From positions 1-47,779 of the IMG/VR virus record IMGVR_UViG_3300046471_000223: DNA of 47,779 bases; one strand, given 5' to 3'. The notes below the pieces were generated by a model. It saw nothing but the letters and a program-made list of their open reading frames with translations. It made no database searches and was not told the DNA's origin. The first letter of the stretch is position 1, and the number at the start of each line of letters is the position of its first letter. The position numbers and the translations under genes were made by a program. This document shows positions 1 to 6,636 of this stretch, piece by piece. The stretch is from a virus.

Positions 1-69
1 TTCGTTGGTTGTTACAGGTGCAGACACCTGCCGGGCTTCGGCCTGTTCGGCCAGCGCTAAATTGGTCAT
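1..69 (-). CDS. 5' end of an unidentified early-operon gene (truncated by window edge)
   Basis: Only the first 23 codons are visible, starting with MTNLALAEQAEAR and running off the left edge. A GAGG ribosome-binding site lies five bases before the ATG, and the start is seven bases after the stop of the coiled-coil gene, so the two are co-transcribed leftward. In related phages the neighbour of such a coiled-coil protein is often a recombination or nuclease gene, but nothing in these 23 residues proves that. Confidence 0.6.
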   Translation of the reverse strand, partial: MTNLALAEQAEARQVSAPVTTNE

Positions 70-76
70 GACTACC

Positions 77-1243
77 TCAGTAAGTAATCTGAATGGCTGG
101 GACTTTCTTCTGATGGATCAGGATGATTACGGCCTTGGCGCAGGCTTCGTCGATTCCGGCAGCAACCATTGCTTCCTGAGCCTTGAGGCATACCGACTTG
201 ATGTGCGCCTTGTCGGCTTCACGCGCCGCCGCCTGACGGTTCATTTCATCCGCTGCAGCATTGGCCCGAGCAATCTCTGCCAGTCGTGCACGCTCAACCG
301 CTTCGGCCTGGCGTTGCTCGGCGGCGACACGTTCTTGCTCGGCGCGCTGGGCGGCGGCAACACGGTCGGACTCAGCTTGGAGGCGTTGGCGCTCTGCCTG
401 CTCTTCGGCCAAACGCAATTGCAGGGCCTGATTAGCGGCGGCCGCCTCGGCGTCGCGGGCTTTCTGATCGGCATCACGTTGAGCCTGGGCGGCTTGATCA
501 ATCAGCGCTTGCTCACGTCGGGCTGCGGCGTCCCGCTCGGCCTGTGCAGCGGCTGCGGCTTCACGCTGTGCCTGCTCTACGGCAGCGCGGGCAATCGCCG
601 CTTCGTGATCTGCCTTGGCGCGGGCTTCAGCCTCGGCGCGGAGACGCTCCAGTTCAGCCTTCTCTGCTTCCCGCTTCTGACTCTCATCGAAGGCGGTTTT
701 GAGTTTTGCCAAAGCCACGACCTTGGCGCGATGCGCTTCCGCCTCAAACTCTTCGAACTTCTCATCGACGATGATCTTCTCTTCCAGTTCGCGGAAGAGA
801 ACGGCGAATGACTGCGGCTCGCCGCCGATGATGCCGAGGCCGCAATCCTCAATGTGTCGAATCATTCGCTGGTGGTAGTCGACCCGCTGATCTTCCTTGG
901 CCTGCCAGTCATCCAGAGGCTTGCGAACCTCCTTCTGCCACAGCTCCAGGGTGTCCCAAACGCGTTTGCGTTCAGCGTCGATCTTTTTGGGAATCTCTTT
1001 CTGCTCGGCCGAAAGCTGTTTGCCGACCGCTTCGAGAGCCGTTTTTGACTTGGCGACCTTGTGCGCCATCGAGATATACGCCTGACGACCGTTGTTACTG
1101 GTCAACTCCGGCAGCACCTTTTGGAAGTTATCAATTTCGGTGCGTACGATTTGCAGCCAAGGCTCCAAACCTTTTTCAGCACTGAACAAAGTCAGCGCTT
1201 TGTCTTTCGGCGGAATGGTTACAAGCTCTTTTTCAGCAGACAT
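77..1243 (-). CDS. large alanine/glutamate-rich coiled-coil early phage protein
   Basis: The 388-residue product has an N-terminal helical region with a conserved look (about residues 1-150), then a very long charged stretch rich in A, E, R and Q (about 170-340), which must form a continuous coiled coil, and a short globular C terminus ending KKVPAIQITY. I chose the ATG at 1243 because GGAG lies six bases before it; an upstream GTG at 1255 has no such site. Proteins of this shape are common in early leftward operons of Pseudomonas phages, beside recombination genes, and are usually unnamed. A scaffold or recombination-accessory role is inference only. Confidence 0.8.
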   Translation of the reverse strand: MSAEKELVTIPPKDKALTLFSAEKGLEPWLQIVRTEIDNFQKVLPELTSNNGRQAYISMAHKVAKSKTALEAVGKQLSAEQKEIPKKIDAERKRVWDTLELWQKEVRKPLDDWQAKEDQRVDYHQRMIRHIEDCGLGIIGGEPQSFAVLFRELEEKIIVDEKFEEFEAEAHRAKVVALAKLKTAFDESQKREAEKAELERLRAEAEARAKADHEAAIARAAVEQAQREAAAAAQAERDAAARREQALIDQAAQAQRDADQKARDAEAAAANQALQLRLAEEQAERQRLQAESDRVAAAQRAEQERVAAEQRQAEAVERARLAEIARANAAADEMNRQAAAREADKAHIKSVCLKAQEAMVAAGIDEACAKAVIILIHQKKVPAIQITY

Positions 1244-1298
1244 GACTATCTCCACGCGCCATGCCGTTGCCGGGGCGCTGCGATTGAATGGGGGAGGA

Positions 1299-1415
1299 TT
1301 AAGAGGTGATGCGAGTGGCGTAAGCGCTGGCCAACATCCAGAACGTGAACAGCAGAAGGGCGATTGCCGAGCCTCGCCATGTGTAGATTCGGCGGGCGCG
1401 CTGAAGGCGGGTCAC
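1299..1415 (-). CDS. 38-residue single-pass membrane peptide
   Basis: The gene starts with GTG, whose GTGA overlaps the TGA stop of the gene before it, the usual sign of translational coupling. The product has a basic N terminus (VTRLQRARRIYTWR) followed by one hydrophobic segment (SAIALLLFTFWMLASAYA), so it is probably inserted in the inner membrane. Function unknown. A longer reading of this frame is open but would overlap two upstream genes fully and is unlikely. Confidence 0.5.
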   Translation of the reverse strand: MTRLQRARRIYTWRGSAIALLLFTFWMLASAYATRITS

Positions 1416-1579
1416 GACCTCGGCCTCACCGCGATCCGCCCAGCCTTGATAGCCGCAGCCAGCTTGGGAGGTAGGGCGGTCACTGGGATTTCGCGTGGCA
1501 GGCCGGCGCCGATGATCGCAAGGCTGCGTTCGATATCGGCTATTTGTTCGTCGATCAGGGAGGGGTAGAGAGGGGTCAT
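1412..1579 (-). CDS. 55-residue hypothetical protein
   Basis: The ATG overlaps the stop of the upstream gene (ATGA) and its own stop overlaps the GTG of the next gene, so it sits in a chain of coupled genes. The product begins MTPLYPSLIDEQIADIERS and is mostly helical with no motif I recognise. Its support is the gene order and clean overlaps rather than homology. Confidence 0.5.
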   Translation of the reverse strand: MTPLYPSLIDEQIADIERSLAIIGAGLPREIPVTALPPKLAAAIKAGRIAVRPRS

Positions 1580-1794
1580 GCTGCTTTCTCCAGCAATTCA
1601 AGGTAGCGGGGGATCTCAGCAGCTCGGATGCGCGCCACCAAATCGTCACGCTCTTGGGCGGTGATGGCTCCCAGGTCGCAAGACAGGTATGCGGCCGCGC
1701 AGGCGCATTCGGCTACGTTGGTTGGCATGATCGATGTCGGAATCTTGCGAATCTCACGCTCGATCCAATGAAGTGCGATGTCATGCGGCGTCAT
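1576..1794 (-). CDS. 72-residue hypothetical protein
   Basis: A small acidic helical protein starting MTPHDIALHWIEREIRKIP, with the cysteine pair AECACAAAYL near residue 30. It overlaps its neighbours by four bases on both sides within the leftward early operon. No family recognised. The coupled starts and protein-like composition support it. Confidence 0.6.
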   Translation of the reverse strand: MTPHDIALHWIEREIRKIPTSIMPTNVAECACAAAYLSCDLGAITAQERDDLVARIRAAEIPRYLELLEKAA

Positions 1795-2075
1795 GCTGCT
1801 CTCCGGTCTTTTTTGGCCTCATCAATCTGGCGCCAGAGTTCGGTTTCGATTTCCTCGGCGTACTGTTCTGCAACCGCTGCGCAGGCGTTCTTGCCGATAT
1901 CCATCGGTATCCGGTCATCGTCGTACGTAAAGCCCGACCAGACCTCGAATTCAAGCTCGCGATACCCGTGATGGTCCCAGTCGCTCGCCCAGCTCGAAGG
2001 CGAAGGCTTAACGTCCACGATGGTGGTGATGAAAACCTCGAGGACGTAATCCTCAATAATCACTTCGTAAGTCAT
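1791..2075 (-). CDS. 94-residue acidic hypothetical protein
   Basis: The start at 2075 is preceded by a strong GGAGG site five bases upstream, which decides against the longer open frame to 2222. The product begins MTYEVIIEDYVLEVF, is rich in acidic and aromatic residues (WASDWDHHGYRELEFEVW) and ends in a helix (AEEIETELWRQIDEAKKD). It belongs to the leftward early operon. No function can be assigned. Confidence 0.65.
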   Translation of the reverse strand: MTYEVIIEDYVLEVFITTIVDVKPSPSSWASDWDHHGYRELEFEVWSGFTYDDDRIPMDIGKNACAAVAEQYAEEIETELWRQIDEAKKDRRAA

Positions 2076-2202
2076 GGTCGCCTCCGTGGCGAGCTGATTA
2101 ACCAAACACACGGAACTGCCCACACAAGAACGCGGTCGGCCAGATAGGCAGCGGTGGATGGGCAGTGCGGTATGTTCGGTGGGGGTGGGTGTAGGCGGGG
2201 TG

Positions 2203-2484
2203 TTACGCGACGTCAGGCTCAACCTTGTCGTAAGCTTCTCCGCAAAACATGCAGAACTTCGCGAGCATGTTGACGGAATCTTTTTTCGGCTTGAGCGCGC
2301 CAGCTTTGGTGGGCTTCTGGTAGCTGACCTCGGCGCGCATGAATTGCTGAGACTTGGCCGTGCCGTTTCCGAACATCAGCGCGTAACCATCCAGGCTCAC
2401 ACGCAGATCCGTACAGCCCTCAGTCAGCCCAGCCTGAACACTTTCCTTTATCGACGCCTCAAGCGTCTTGCGGCAATCGCACAT
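2203..2484 (-). CDS. 93-residue small protein with a C-terminal CxxC pair
   Basis: A GGAG site lies six bases before the ATG at 2484. The N terminus carries MCDC and the C terminus CMFCGEAY, so the four cysteines could bind one zinc. The middle (residues 25-60) looks like a small beta domain. It is an early leftward gene separated by about 130 bases from its downstream neighbour, so it could head a small sub-operon. No family recognised. Confidence 0.65.
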   Translation of the reverse strand: MCDCRKTLEASIKESVQAGLTEGCTDLRVSLDGYALMFGNGTAKSQQFMRAEVSYQKPTKAGALKPKKDSVNMLAKFCMFCGEAYDKVEPDVA

Positions 2485-2579
2485 CGCAATCTCCTATTGC
2501 TCGCTCACTGGGAAGGCAGTGGCTACCTATTGAATGGGGTGATCGTCTTTCCGATCTGTCACACCGGCTACTCAAGGTG

Positions 2580-2681
2580 TTAGGAGGCAGTTTCCAGGCG
2601 TAAAGCACGCTCCCAAACTACAAAAGGACCCGCTTTCGTTTTGGCTTTCGCCGAATAGGTGCCGTCTATTCCTGCTGTCAC
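2580..2681 (-). CDS. 33-residue possible small gene
   Basis: A short frame with GTG start whose GTGA overlaps the stop of the preceding open frame. The sequence (VTAGIDGTYSAKAKTKAGPF and on to RALRLETAS) looks protein-like and resembles the end of a small beta-rich domain. The same frame is open further upstream but is cut by two stop codons near 2690-2705, so it may instead be the tail of a decayed gene. Confidence 0.35.
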   Translation of the reverse strand: MTAGIDGTYSAKAKTKAGPFVVWERALRLETAS

Positions 2682-2866
2682 GCTGCCTGTGCTTTAGCGT
2701 CGAACTTACGCAGCGATTCCCGACGTGATGCAGATGTCCGGCGCTCCCCGGATGCTGGCTTGGCGTGGACCCATCCAGCGGCGCAATTCGTGTGCTTCCA
2801 GATCGAAAGTAGTGACGTCCACAGGTGCTTCGTTAACCCCTCCGTGATATGGAGGATCATCTGCAT
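2678..2866 (-). CDS. 62-residue doubtful open frame
   Basis: An ATG-started frame (MQMILHITEGLTKHLW) whose stop overlaps the GTG of the next small frame, which fits operon structure. A competing frame over the same bases, without a usable start, reads more like a real acidic protein (DADDPPYHGGVNEAPVDVTT). The region may therefore hold a decayed gene, and I give this frame low weight. Confidence 0.22.
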   Translation of the reverse strand: MQMILHITEGLTKHLWTSLLSIWKHTNCAAGWVHAKPASGERRTSASRRESLRKFDAKAQAA

Positions 2867-2949
2867 CGGGGTGTGAACTGGATGCTATTACCCGTGCTCA
2901 CGGTTAGGCTGCACGGGGATCAACCCAGATCACACTCCGATGAAGACGA

Positions 2950-2975
2950 GAAAGCCCGAGAACACCCGGGCTTTC
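2950..2975. terminator. nine-base-pair hairpin, possible early-operon terminator
   Basis: GAAAGCCCG and CGGGCTTTC pair perfectly around an eight-base loop. Neither side has a long T run, so it may be a weak or Rho-assisted terminator, or an RNA stability element, inside the leftward early transcript. Confidence 0.4.
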
Positions 2976-3034
2976 ATATTCATGTGCTTCTCAGAGGCAG
3001 TGGCGATCGCTGAGGCCTCGCCGGGCATCCTGAT

Positions 3035-3145
3035 TCATGGCTGCAAATCCTCTGTTGCGTGTCGACTGCGGGAACGTCCCTTGGCAGTCGGAGCAGGTGG
3101 GCGGTTATAGGCCGCAGTTTCGTCCGCATCCTTCAGCCAACTCAT
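3035..3145 (-). CDS. 36-residue small phage protein
   Basis: The product (MSWLKDADETAAYNRPPAPT and on) is polar, proline- and arginine-rich and looks like real coding sequence. Its start codon lies in the loop of a seven-base-pair hairpin (CAGCCAA / TTGGCTG) and no good ribosome-binding site is seen, so translation may be controlled by RNA folding. A 15-codon frame starting on its stop codon (ATGA, ending at 2991) follows. Confidence 0.4.
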   Translation of the reverse strand: MSWLKDADETAAYNRPPAPTAKGRSRSRHATEDLQP

Positions 3146-3166
3146 CGAATTGGCTGAGGTGATGCT

Positions 3167-3361
3167 TCATGCCAGATGGATGGCAAGCATCCCGCGATTC
3201 ATGATTAGCAACTCGCCAGTGCTATTCATGATCTCCCGCAGCGCTTTCTCGCCACCGGCTATCCCGGCGACCGCAGCAACTACGCCGAGACGGCCTTTTT
3301 TGTCAGCGCTGCGCAGCGCCTCGCGGATTCGATCGTCTTGCTTGGGGTCGGTCAGGTTCAT
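3167..3361 (-). CDS. 64-residue hypothetical protein
   Basis: A helical product starting MNLTDPKQDDRIREALRS, with a small-residue centre (VVAAVAGIAGGEKALREI). It fits between neighbouring early genes on the same strand. The ribosome-binding site is weak (GGGGATCG, well upstream). Function unknown. Confidence 0.5.
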   Translation of the reverse strand: MNLTDPKQDDRIREALRSADKKGRLGVVAAVAGIAGGEKALREIMNSTGELLIMNRGMLAIHLA

Positions 3362-3425
3362 ATTGGCATTCGTTAATATCGATCCCCGTCAGCGTTAATC
3401 CGCTTAAGGGGCGTAGGGGTAAGGG

Positions 3426-3785
3426 TTAAGTCAGGCTTTCCAGCTTTTGCTCGACACGCTGATCGACCAGATCGGCGATACGGAATGTCTCTTCGCTGGA
3501 GTAGTGCGGGTTGCATTCAGAGCAGTGACCGGCGACTTCAATCTCTGCCGCAAGCTGCATTAGCATCTGATCTCGCAAGCACGACGGGCACTGAACGGCC
3601 TCTTCCGATCTCGCCTTGACCACGCCAATGCAGCATTTCGTCGCGTCTTCTTTTTCGCTGTGGAAGTCGGCGCATATGTCGCAGGACCAGCCCTGATCAA
3701 TGTCACGCTGGCAGCAACGCTCAGCGTCGTGGTGAAACTCGTGAACCTCGTAGCAAGCACCGCACTGATAGGCTCTTGTCGGCAT
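3426..3785 (-). CDS. 119-residue multi-CxxC zinc-ribbon protein
   Basis: The start at 3785 has GGAGG seven bases upstream. The product carries four cysteine pairs in order: CGAC (residue 8 on), a CC pair at about 24, CDIC, CPSC and a final CSEC, plus histidines, so it is probably two or more treble-clef or ribbon zinc sites. It is the first leftward gene met by a transcript from pL, about 900 bases downstream, which is where lambda has N and other regulators. A regulatory role is inference. Confidence 0.7.
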   Translation of the reverse strand: MPTRAYQCGACYEVHEFHHDAERCCQRDIDQGWSCDICADFHSEKEDATKCCIGVVKARSEEAVQCPSCLRDQMLMQLAAEIEVAGHCSECNPHYSSEETFRIADLVDQRVEQKLESLT

Positions 3786-3861
3786 ACGTCGCCCTCCGTT
3801 CAATATGGCGCCAGGCGTGCGCCGCTGATAATCTCGACCACCTCAACAAGAGGCGAATGCC

Positions 3862-4362
3862 ATGGATTTGAAGAACCTTGCCGTCCTGCAGCAACTACGT
3901 GACAGCATGAAAGACAAGGCTGCGATAGACCCATCAGGTACGCCGCGGGCCATTGCGTGGTTAAAGGTTCTTGCCCAGTCTTTATCGGGGCCAGAGCCCC
4001 GTAAATCGTCAAAGCCAAAGAAGCGCAAGCCCGCCGCGTCAAAAACTGCAGCACCGAAGCCGGTCATGACGGCGACCACAGTTATCAGCCACAAGAAGAA
4101 ACGAAAACAGGATGCCGACGCGCAGAAACTCAGATCCAGACTGCTTTTGGATAAGTCCTTAGCCGCCAAGTACCGTGATTGCCGTGAGTGCGGCAGGCTT
4201 GTCCATATCGGAGAGGACATCCCGCTATACCCAGTTCGATGTGAACGCTGTCGGAAAAGAGATGGCCAGATCGACCTAGGAATAAAGGCCAATAAAAGCA
4301 ATCAATTTTCTGAAATAACAGTCCTACCTGGTGGTGCTCCCGGACTCGGTAAGCGCAAATAA
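3862..4362 (+). CDS. 166-residue lysine-rich protein with zinc ribbon, opposite strand
   Basis: An AGAGG site precedes the ATG. Residues 1-40 are helical; 45-95 are a disordered, strongly basic linker (KSSKPKKRKPAASKTAAPKP, later KKKRKQ); residues 105-130 hold CREC and CERC, one likely zinc ribbon. The gene runs against the early leftward operon, so a transcript from pL would be antisense to all of it. That suggests expression in the lysogen rather than in lytic growth, or control by antisense. A nucleic-acid-binding role is inferred from charge and zinc ribbon. Confidence 0.65.
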   Translation: MDLKNLAVLQQLRDSMKDKAAIDPSGTPRAIAWLKVLAQSLSGPEPRKSSKPKKRKPAASKTAAPKPVMTATTVISHKKKRKQDADAQKLRSRLLLDKSLAAKYRDCRECGRLVHIGEDIPLYPVRCERCRKRDGQIDLGIKANKSNQFSEITVLPGGAPGLGKRK

Positions 4363-4405
4363 CCTGCTTTCCGCAAAGCTCTTGATGGAGCTTTCTGGAG
4401 AGCAT

Positions 4406-4435
4406 CCGGCCCACACTCGGCGGGCCGGTATTCTC
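4406..4435 (+). terminator. hairpin after the lysine-rich gene
   Basis: CCGGCCC pairs with GGGCCGG around a nine-base loop and is followed by TATTCTCATTCT, which is only moderately T-rich. It lies 44 bases after the stop of the rightward gene and probably ends its transcript. The stretch 4436-4600 to its right shows no convincing gene on either strand; a boxA-like CACTCTTTAATCA on the plus strand lies at 4507. Confidence 0.45.
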
Positions 4436-4602
4436 ATTCTCGGGGGATCTCAGATCCCAACAGCCAACCGCGGTGTGTCCATGTAATGGCATTGCACCCG
4501 TCAGCACTCTTTAATCAAGGACCATCTACGCTGCTGGTCACGGGGTGAGGCCCCCCTGTACCGAACTTAAAGGTGTTCGGCTCGCTACCTTCCTGCATTC
4601 CG

Positions 4603-4647
4603 GCCGGTGTTGATCCGGCAAGGGTGTCGCTGTGCATCTAAAGAGCG
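4603..4647 (-). promoter_or_regulatory. candidate nutL: boxA plus hairpin in the pL leader
   Basis: On the minus strand the leader of the pL transcript contains CGCTCTTTA (complement of 4639-4647), an exact match to the consensus boxA bound by NusB/NusE. Nineteen bases downstream comes a hairpin GCCGG-ATCAACA-CCGGC (complement of 4603-4619) in the place of boxB. The start of transcription should be near 4691, so boxA is about 45 bases into the message. This points to N-type or RNA-mediated antitermination of the leftward operon. Confidence 0.55.
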
Positions 4648-4697
4648 ACGGGTCTGTTGAGGCCCTGCCGAGTCGCTGTGGCGTCTCGATGGATTCA

Positions 4698-4726
4698 AAT
4701 ATAGGCACTCCCATATTCGCTGTCAA
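4698..4726 (-). promoter_or_regulatory. pL promoter (early leftward)
   Basis: Read on the minus strand: a perfect TTGACA (complement of 4721-4726), a 17-base spacer and TATATT (complement of 4698-4703). This is the strongest sigma-70 promoter seen in the window. Two CI-type operators overlap it, one on the -35 box and one on the -10 and spacer, so it should be silent in the lysogen. Confidence 0.85.
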
Positions 4727-4758
4727 TGGGTATTCCCATAATTATGGGCGAGTTTTCC
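4700..4758. promoter_or_regulatory. OL: CI/Cro operator cluster at pL
   Basis: Two 16-base operators match the palindrome seen at OR: TATAGGCACTCCCATA at 4700-4715 and AATGGGTATTCCCATA at 4725-4740, with centres 25 bases apart. A third half-site, TATGGG, begins at 4743. The same arms (TATGGG / CCCATA around a four-base core) occur three times at 7057-7120, so one repressor should bind both clusters. Confidence 0.8.
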
Positions 4759-4766
4759 TAGACCCA

Positions 4767-4791
4767 CAAAAAAACCCGCACGATGGCGGGT
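4767..4791 (-). terminator. terminator of the lysogenic (cI) operon
   Basis: On the minus strand ACCCGC-CATCGT-GCGGGT is followed by seven T residues. It lies 20 bases beyond the last gene of the repressor operon and just before OL, so it insulates pL from the lysogenic transcript. Confidence 0.85.
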
Positions 4792-4810
4792 CTATGAGGC
4801 GATTAAGAAG

Positions 4811-5176
4811 CTAGGGGGCGTGGCCGAATCTGGTGCGGAAGTCAGTTTCCATCTTCGCGCATGCGCCGCTGATAATGGCTTGGGCGCCATATGGGCCCTT
4901 GTAGGACGCTTCATTATCCCGGCAGATGCCTATCGCTCGTCGAGCCTGGGCTTTCGCCTGAGCCTCAGGGGATGATCCTAGCATTGCGCCGATAGCCAGG
5001 AATCCAGCTCCCAACACAACGACAACAATGAGAGCTTTCGCGAAGAATCCCATTGGCTTCTTCGCTTGCGGGGAGGGGACCTTAAAGGCCGTTGTCAGAT
5101 CAGCATGACAATGCCTGCACCTGATGGCTTCCACCTTGATCCTTTCCGCACAATAAGGGCAATCCTTTTCACGCAC
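4811..5176 (-). CDS. zinc-ribbon membrane protein, last gene of the cI operon
   Basis: I start the gene at the GTG at 5176, which has GGAG eight bases upstream; an earlier TTG at 5203 has no site. The 121-residue product opens with a CPYC...CRHC zinc ribbon (about residues 5-25), a short linker, one membrane segment (ALIVVVVLGAGFLAIGAML, about 45-63) and an outer or periplasmic helical tail with cysteines. Ribbon-plus-membrane proteins of this kind are widespread and unnamed. Its place in the lysogenic transcript suggests a membrane-acting superinfection function, which is inference. Confidence 0.65.
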   Translation of the reverse strand: MREKDCPYCAERIKVEAIRCRHCHADLTTAFKVPSPQAKKPMGFFAKALIVVVVLGAGFLAIGAMLGSSPEAQAKAQARRAIGICRDNEASYKGPYGAQAIISGACAKMETDFRTRFGHAP

Positions 5177-5220
5177 TACGCCATCTCCATCAAATTTTGG
5201 CAAAAAATCGATAAGAAGAG

Positions 5221-5244
5221 AGGCCCTAAATAGGGCCTTTTTTT
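5221..5244. terminator. bidirectional hairpin between the last two lysogenic genes
   Basis: AGGCCCTA and TAGGGCCT pair around two bases, with a T run on the plus strand and a moderately T-rich stretch (CTCTTCTT) on the minus strand. It follows directly the stop of the 311-residue gene and may partly uncouple the last gene of the operon. Confidence 0.6.
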
Positions 5245-6178
5245 AATCAGTTATCAGCTTGTATGTGGAAGATTCTTTTTCTGTAATTTCGTCTCTAGAT
5301 GTATATTTCAGAGCTTTCAAAGATACGTGCATACCAAGCGAGTACTGCTGAGCATAATTGTATTGTTGTTTGTTGTATTCAATCTTGATCTTATAGCCAT
5401 CGTCGACCCTTAATATGATCGAGCCTGAATCATTCAGTACAGCTACCTTCCCAGCTAGCGAAACCGCCTCGGGCTTTATTTTGCTAACAATTGACAGTCG
5501 CTGCCTAGCGAGCCGAACGCTGTCTAATGTGCCGCCCCATTTGTGTACCGAGGAATCAGGAGATGGCCAAGTCAATTCGGCGCCTATGTCTCGCTTCTCA
5601 AGCTCCTTCAATAGATCACAGAGCTCTCTCGTAGCACGTATACCTATCGTGGATACAAGCTCCTTCACCTGTTCGGGAGATTGCTCCATTAATAGGCTAA
5701 ATATTTTCTCTAGGGCGCTTTCAAGAACGATGTCCCCAGTTGCATCAGGCGATAAACTCCCAGCAAAGAGTAGCCGGGTTGAACCGGGCGCTAGGCTAGA
5801 TAATCGAATATCAAGTTCATCAGATAACTCATCTGGTATCCCTCGCTCAGGATCAATGCCGTACCGTAAATGGAACGCGGCAAATCCGATAGCGCTGTGG
5901 AACTTGTTGGAAACCATAGTCAGTAACCGAAGCGGTATACTTCCGTCCAATCTCCATCCAGTAAGACGAAGTTCTATAACTTCCTTCTTTAGCGATTCCT
6001 TCGCAACTCTCAGGTCTTGAAGTAATTCATCTCGCTGACTTTCCCAAGACGACAAAGCAATCCTGATAGAGAAATCTCCAGGTGCTTTCTCTAGGCTGGC
6101 CTTATCACGAGCGACAAATGCCTTCACCTGAGCAAGCTGGCGCTCCAGCCAGTCAATTCTTTTCTCTTGCTCTGTCAT
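5243..6178 (-). CDS. 311-residue partner of the nucleotidyltransferase; candidate lysogenic exclusion protein
   Basis: The ATG overlaps the stop of the nucleotidyltransferase gene (ATGA), so the two are translated together. Residues 1-75 form a charged coiled coil (EQEKRIDWLERQLAQVK). Residues 80-240 are a mixed alpha/beta domain with GSIPLRLL, LDIRLSSLAPGSTRLLFAG and a helical part (VKELVSTIGIRATRELCDLL). Residues 240-311 are a beta-rich C-terminal domain (LAGKVAVLNDSG, ILRVDDGYKIKIEY). There are no membrane segments. I know of no function for this family. GC content looks lower than in the phage backbone. Position after cI suggests constitutive expression in the lysogen, as for lambda rexA/rexB. 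Confidence 0.7.
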   Translation of the reverse strand: MTEQEKRIDWLERQLAQVKAFVARDKASLEKAPGDFSIRIALSSWESQRDELLQDLRVAKESLKKEVIELRLTGWRLDGSIPLRLLTMVSNKFHSAIGFAAFHLRYGIDPERGIPDELSDELDIRLSSLAPGSTRLLFAGSLSPDATGDIVLESALEKIFSLLMEQSPEQVKELVSTIGIRATRELCDLLKELEKRDIGAELTWPSPDSSVHKWGGTLDSVRLARQRLSIVSKIKPEAVSLAGKVAVLNDSGSIILRVDDGYKIKIEYNKQQYNYAQQYSLGMHVSLKALKYTSRDEITEKESSTYKLITD

Positions 6179-6636
6179 GGTTTCAGCCTCAGTAGTGCTA
6201 GGCCCTTGGGAGTAATCTCGTCTCGCTGAGTTCCAAACTTTTGAAACCAGAAGGCCTTGCCCTCTGCGTCGTCGCTCGGCACTGCATGCACGTCGAGCTT
6301 GAAGCGAGCTTTTGCGTAGGCGGTGGTGAGGAGGTTGTTCACGGCATTCCAGGTAGATTCGGTTAGATCCCGAACGCACGAAGGATCGTAAATTACCAGC
6401 AGGTCTATATCGTCGGGATCGTGCTTCTGGCACATAAATGAGCCATCAATCCACATCTCCGCCTGTAGACCGTGCTGCTCCAAAAGCCCGACATAAATGT
6501 CGAAAAGCTCGAAAAGCATGGCCCTGCGCTTTGAATCAGGAAACCCATCTACAGCTAGACTTCTCAAGCTGCTGAGTGAGTGTTCGTGAATGCCCTCGCC
6601 CAGCAGCGGCGGAAAATCAGCTTTGATTAGGTTCAT
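6175..6636 (-). CDS. nucleotidyltransferase-fold protein (DUF6932-like)
   Basis: This 153-residue protein carries the nucleotidyltransferase signature: GSF at residues 65-67, a DDID pair at 75-78 and a third acidic strand (KLDVHAV, Asp about 115). That matches the G[GS]...[DE]h[DE]h pattern of MNT/DNA polymerase beta-fold enzymes, and the catalytic residues look intact. It overlaps the end of cI by 20 bases and the start of its 311-residue partner by four. Enzymes of this fold act as antitoxins, toxins or second-messenger makers in defence systems; which applies here is unknown. Confidence 0.75.
   Translation of the reverse strand: MNLIKADFPPLLGEGIHEHSLSSLRSLAVDGFPDSKRRAMLFELFDIYVGLLEQHGLQAEMWIDGSFMCQKHDPDDIDLLVIYDPSCVRDLTESTWNAVNNLLTTAYAKARFKLDVHAVPSDDAEGKAFWFQKFGTQRDEITPKGLALLRLKP

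Noticed and set aside
5-811. Long plus-strand frame (268 codons) opposite the coiled-coil gene
   Set aside because: It is the antisense shadow of a low-complexity alanine/glutamate-rich gene; GC-rich repeats of that kind keep the opposite frame open. It has no ribosome-binding site.
4130-4507. Minus-strand 125-codon frame in the pL leader as an N-like gene
   Set aside because: The product has mixed composition with no basic RNA-binding helix and overlaps the better supported plus-strand gene; no ribosome-binding site was found.
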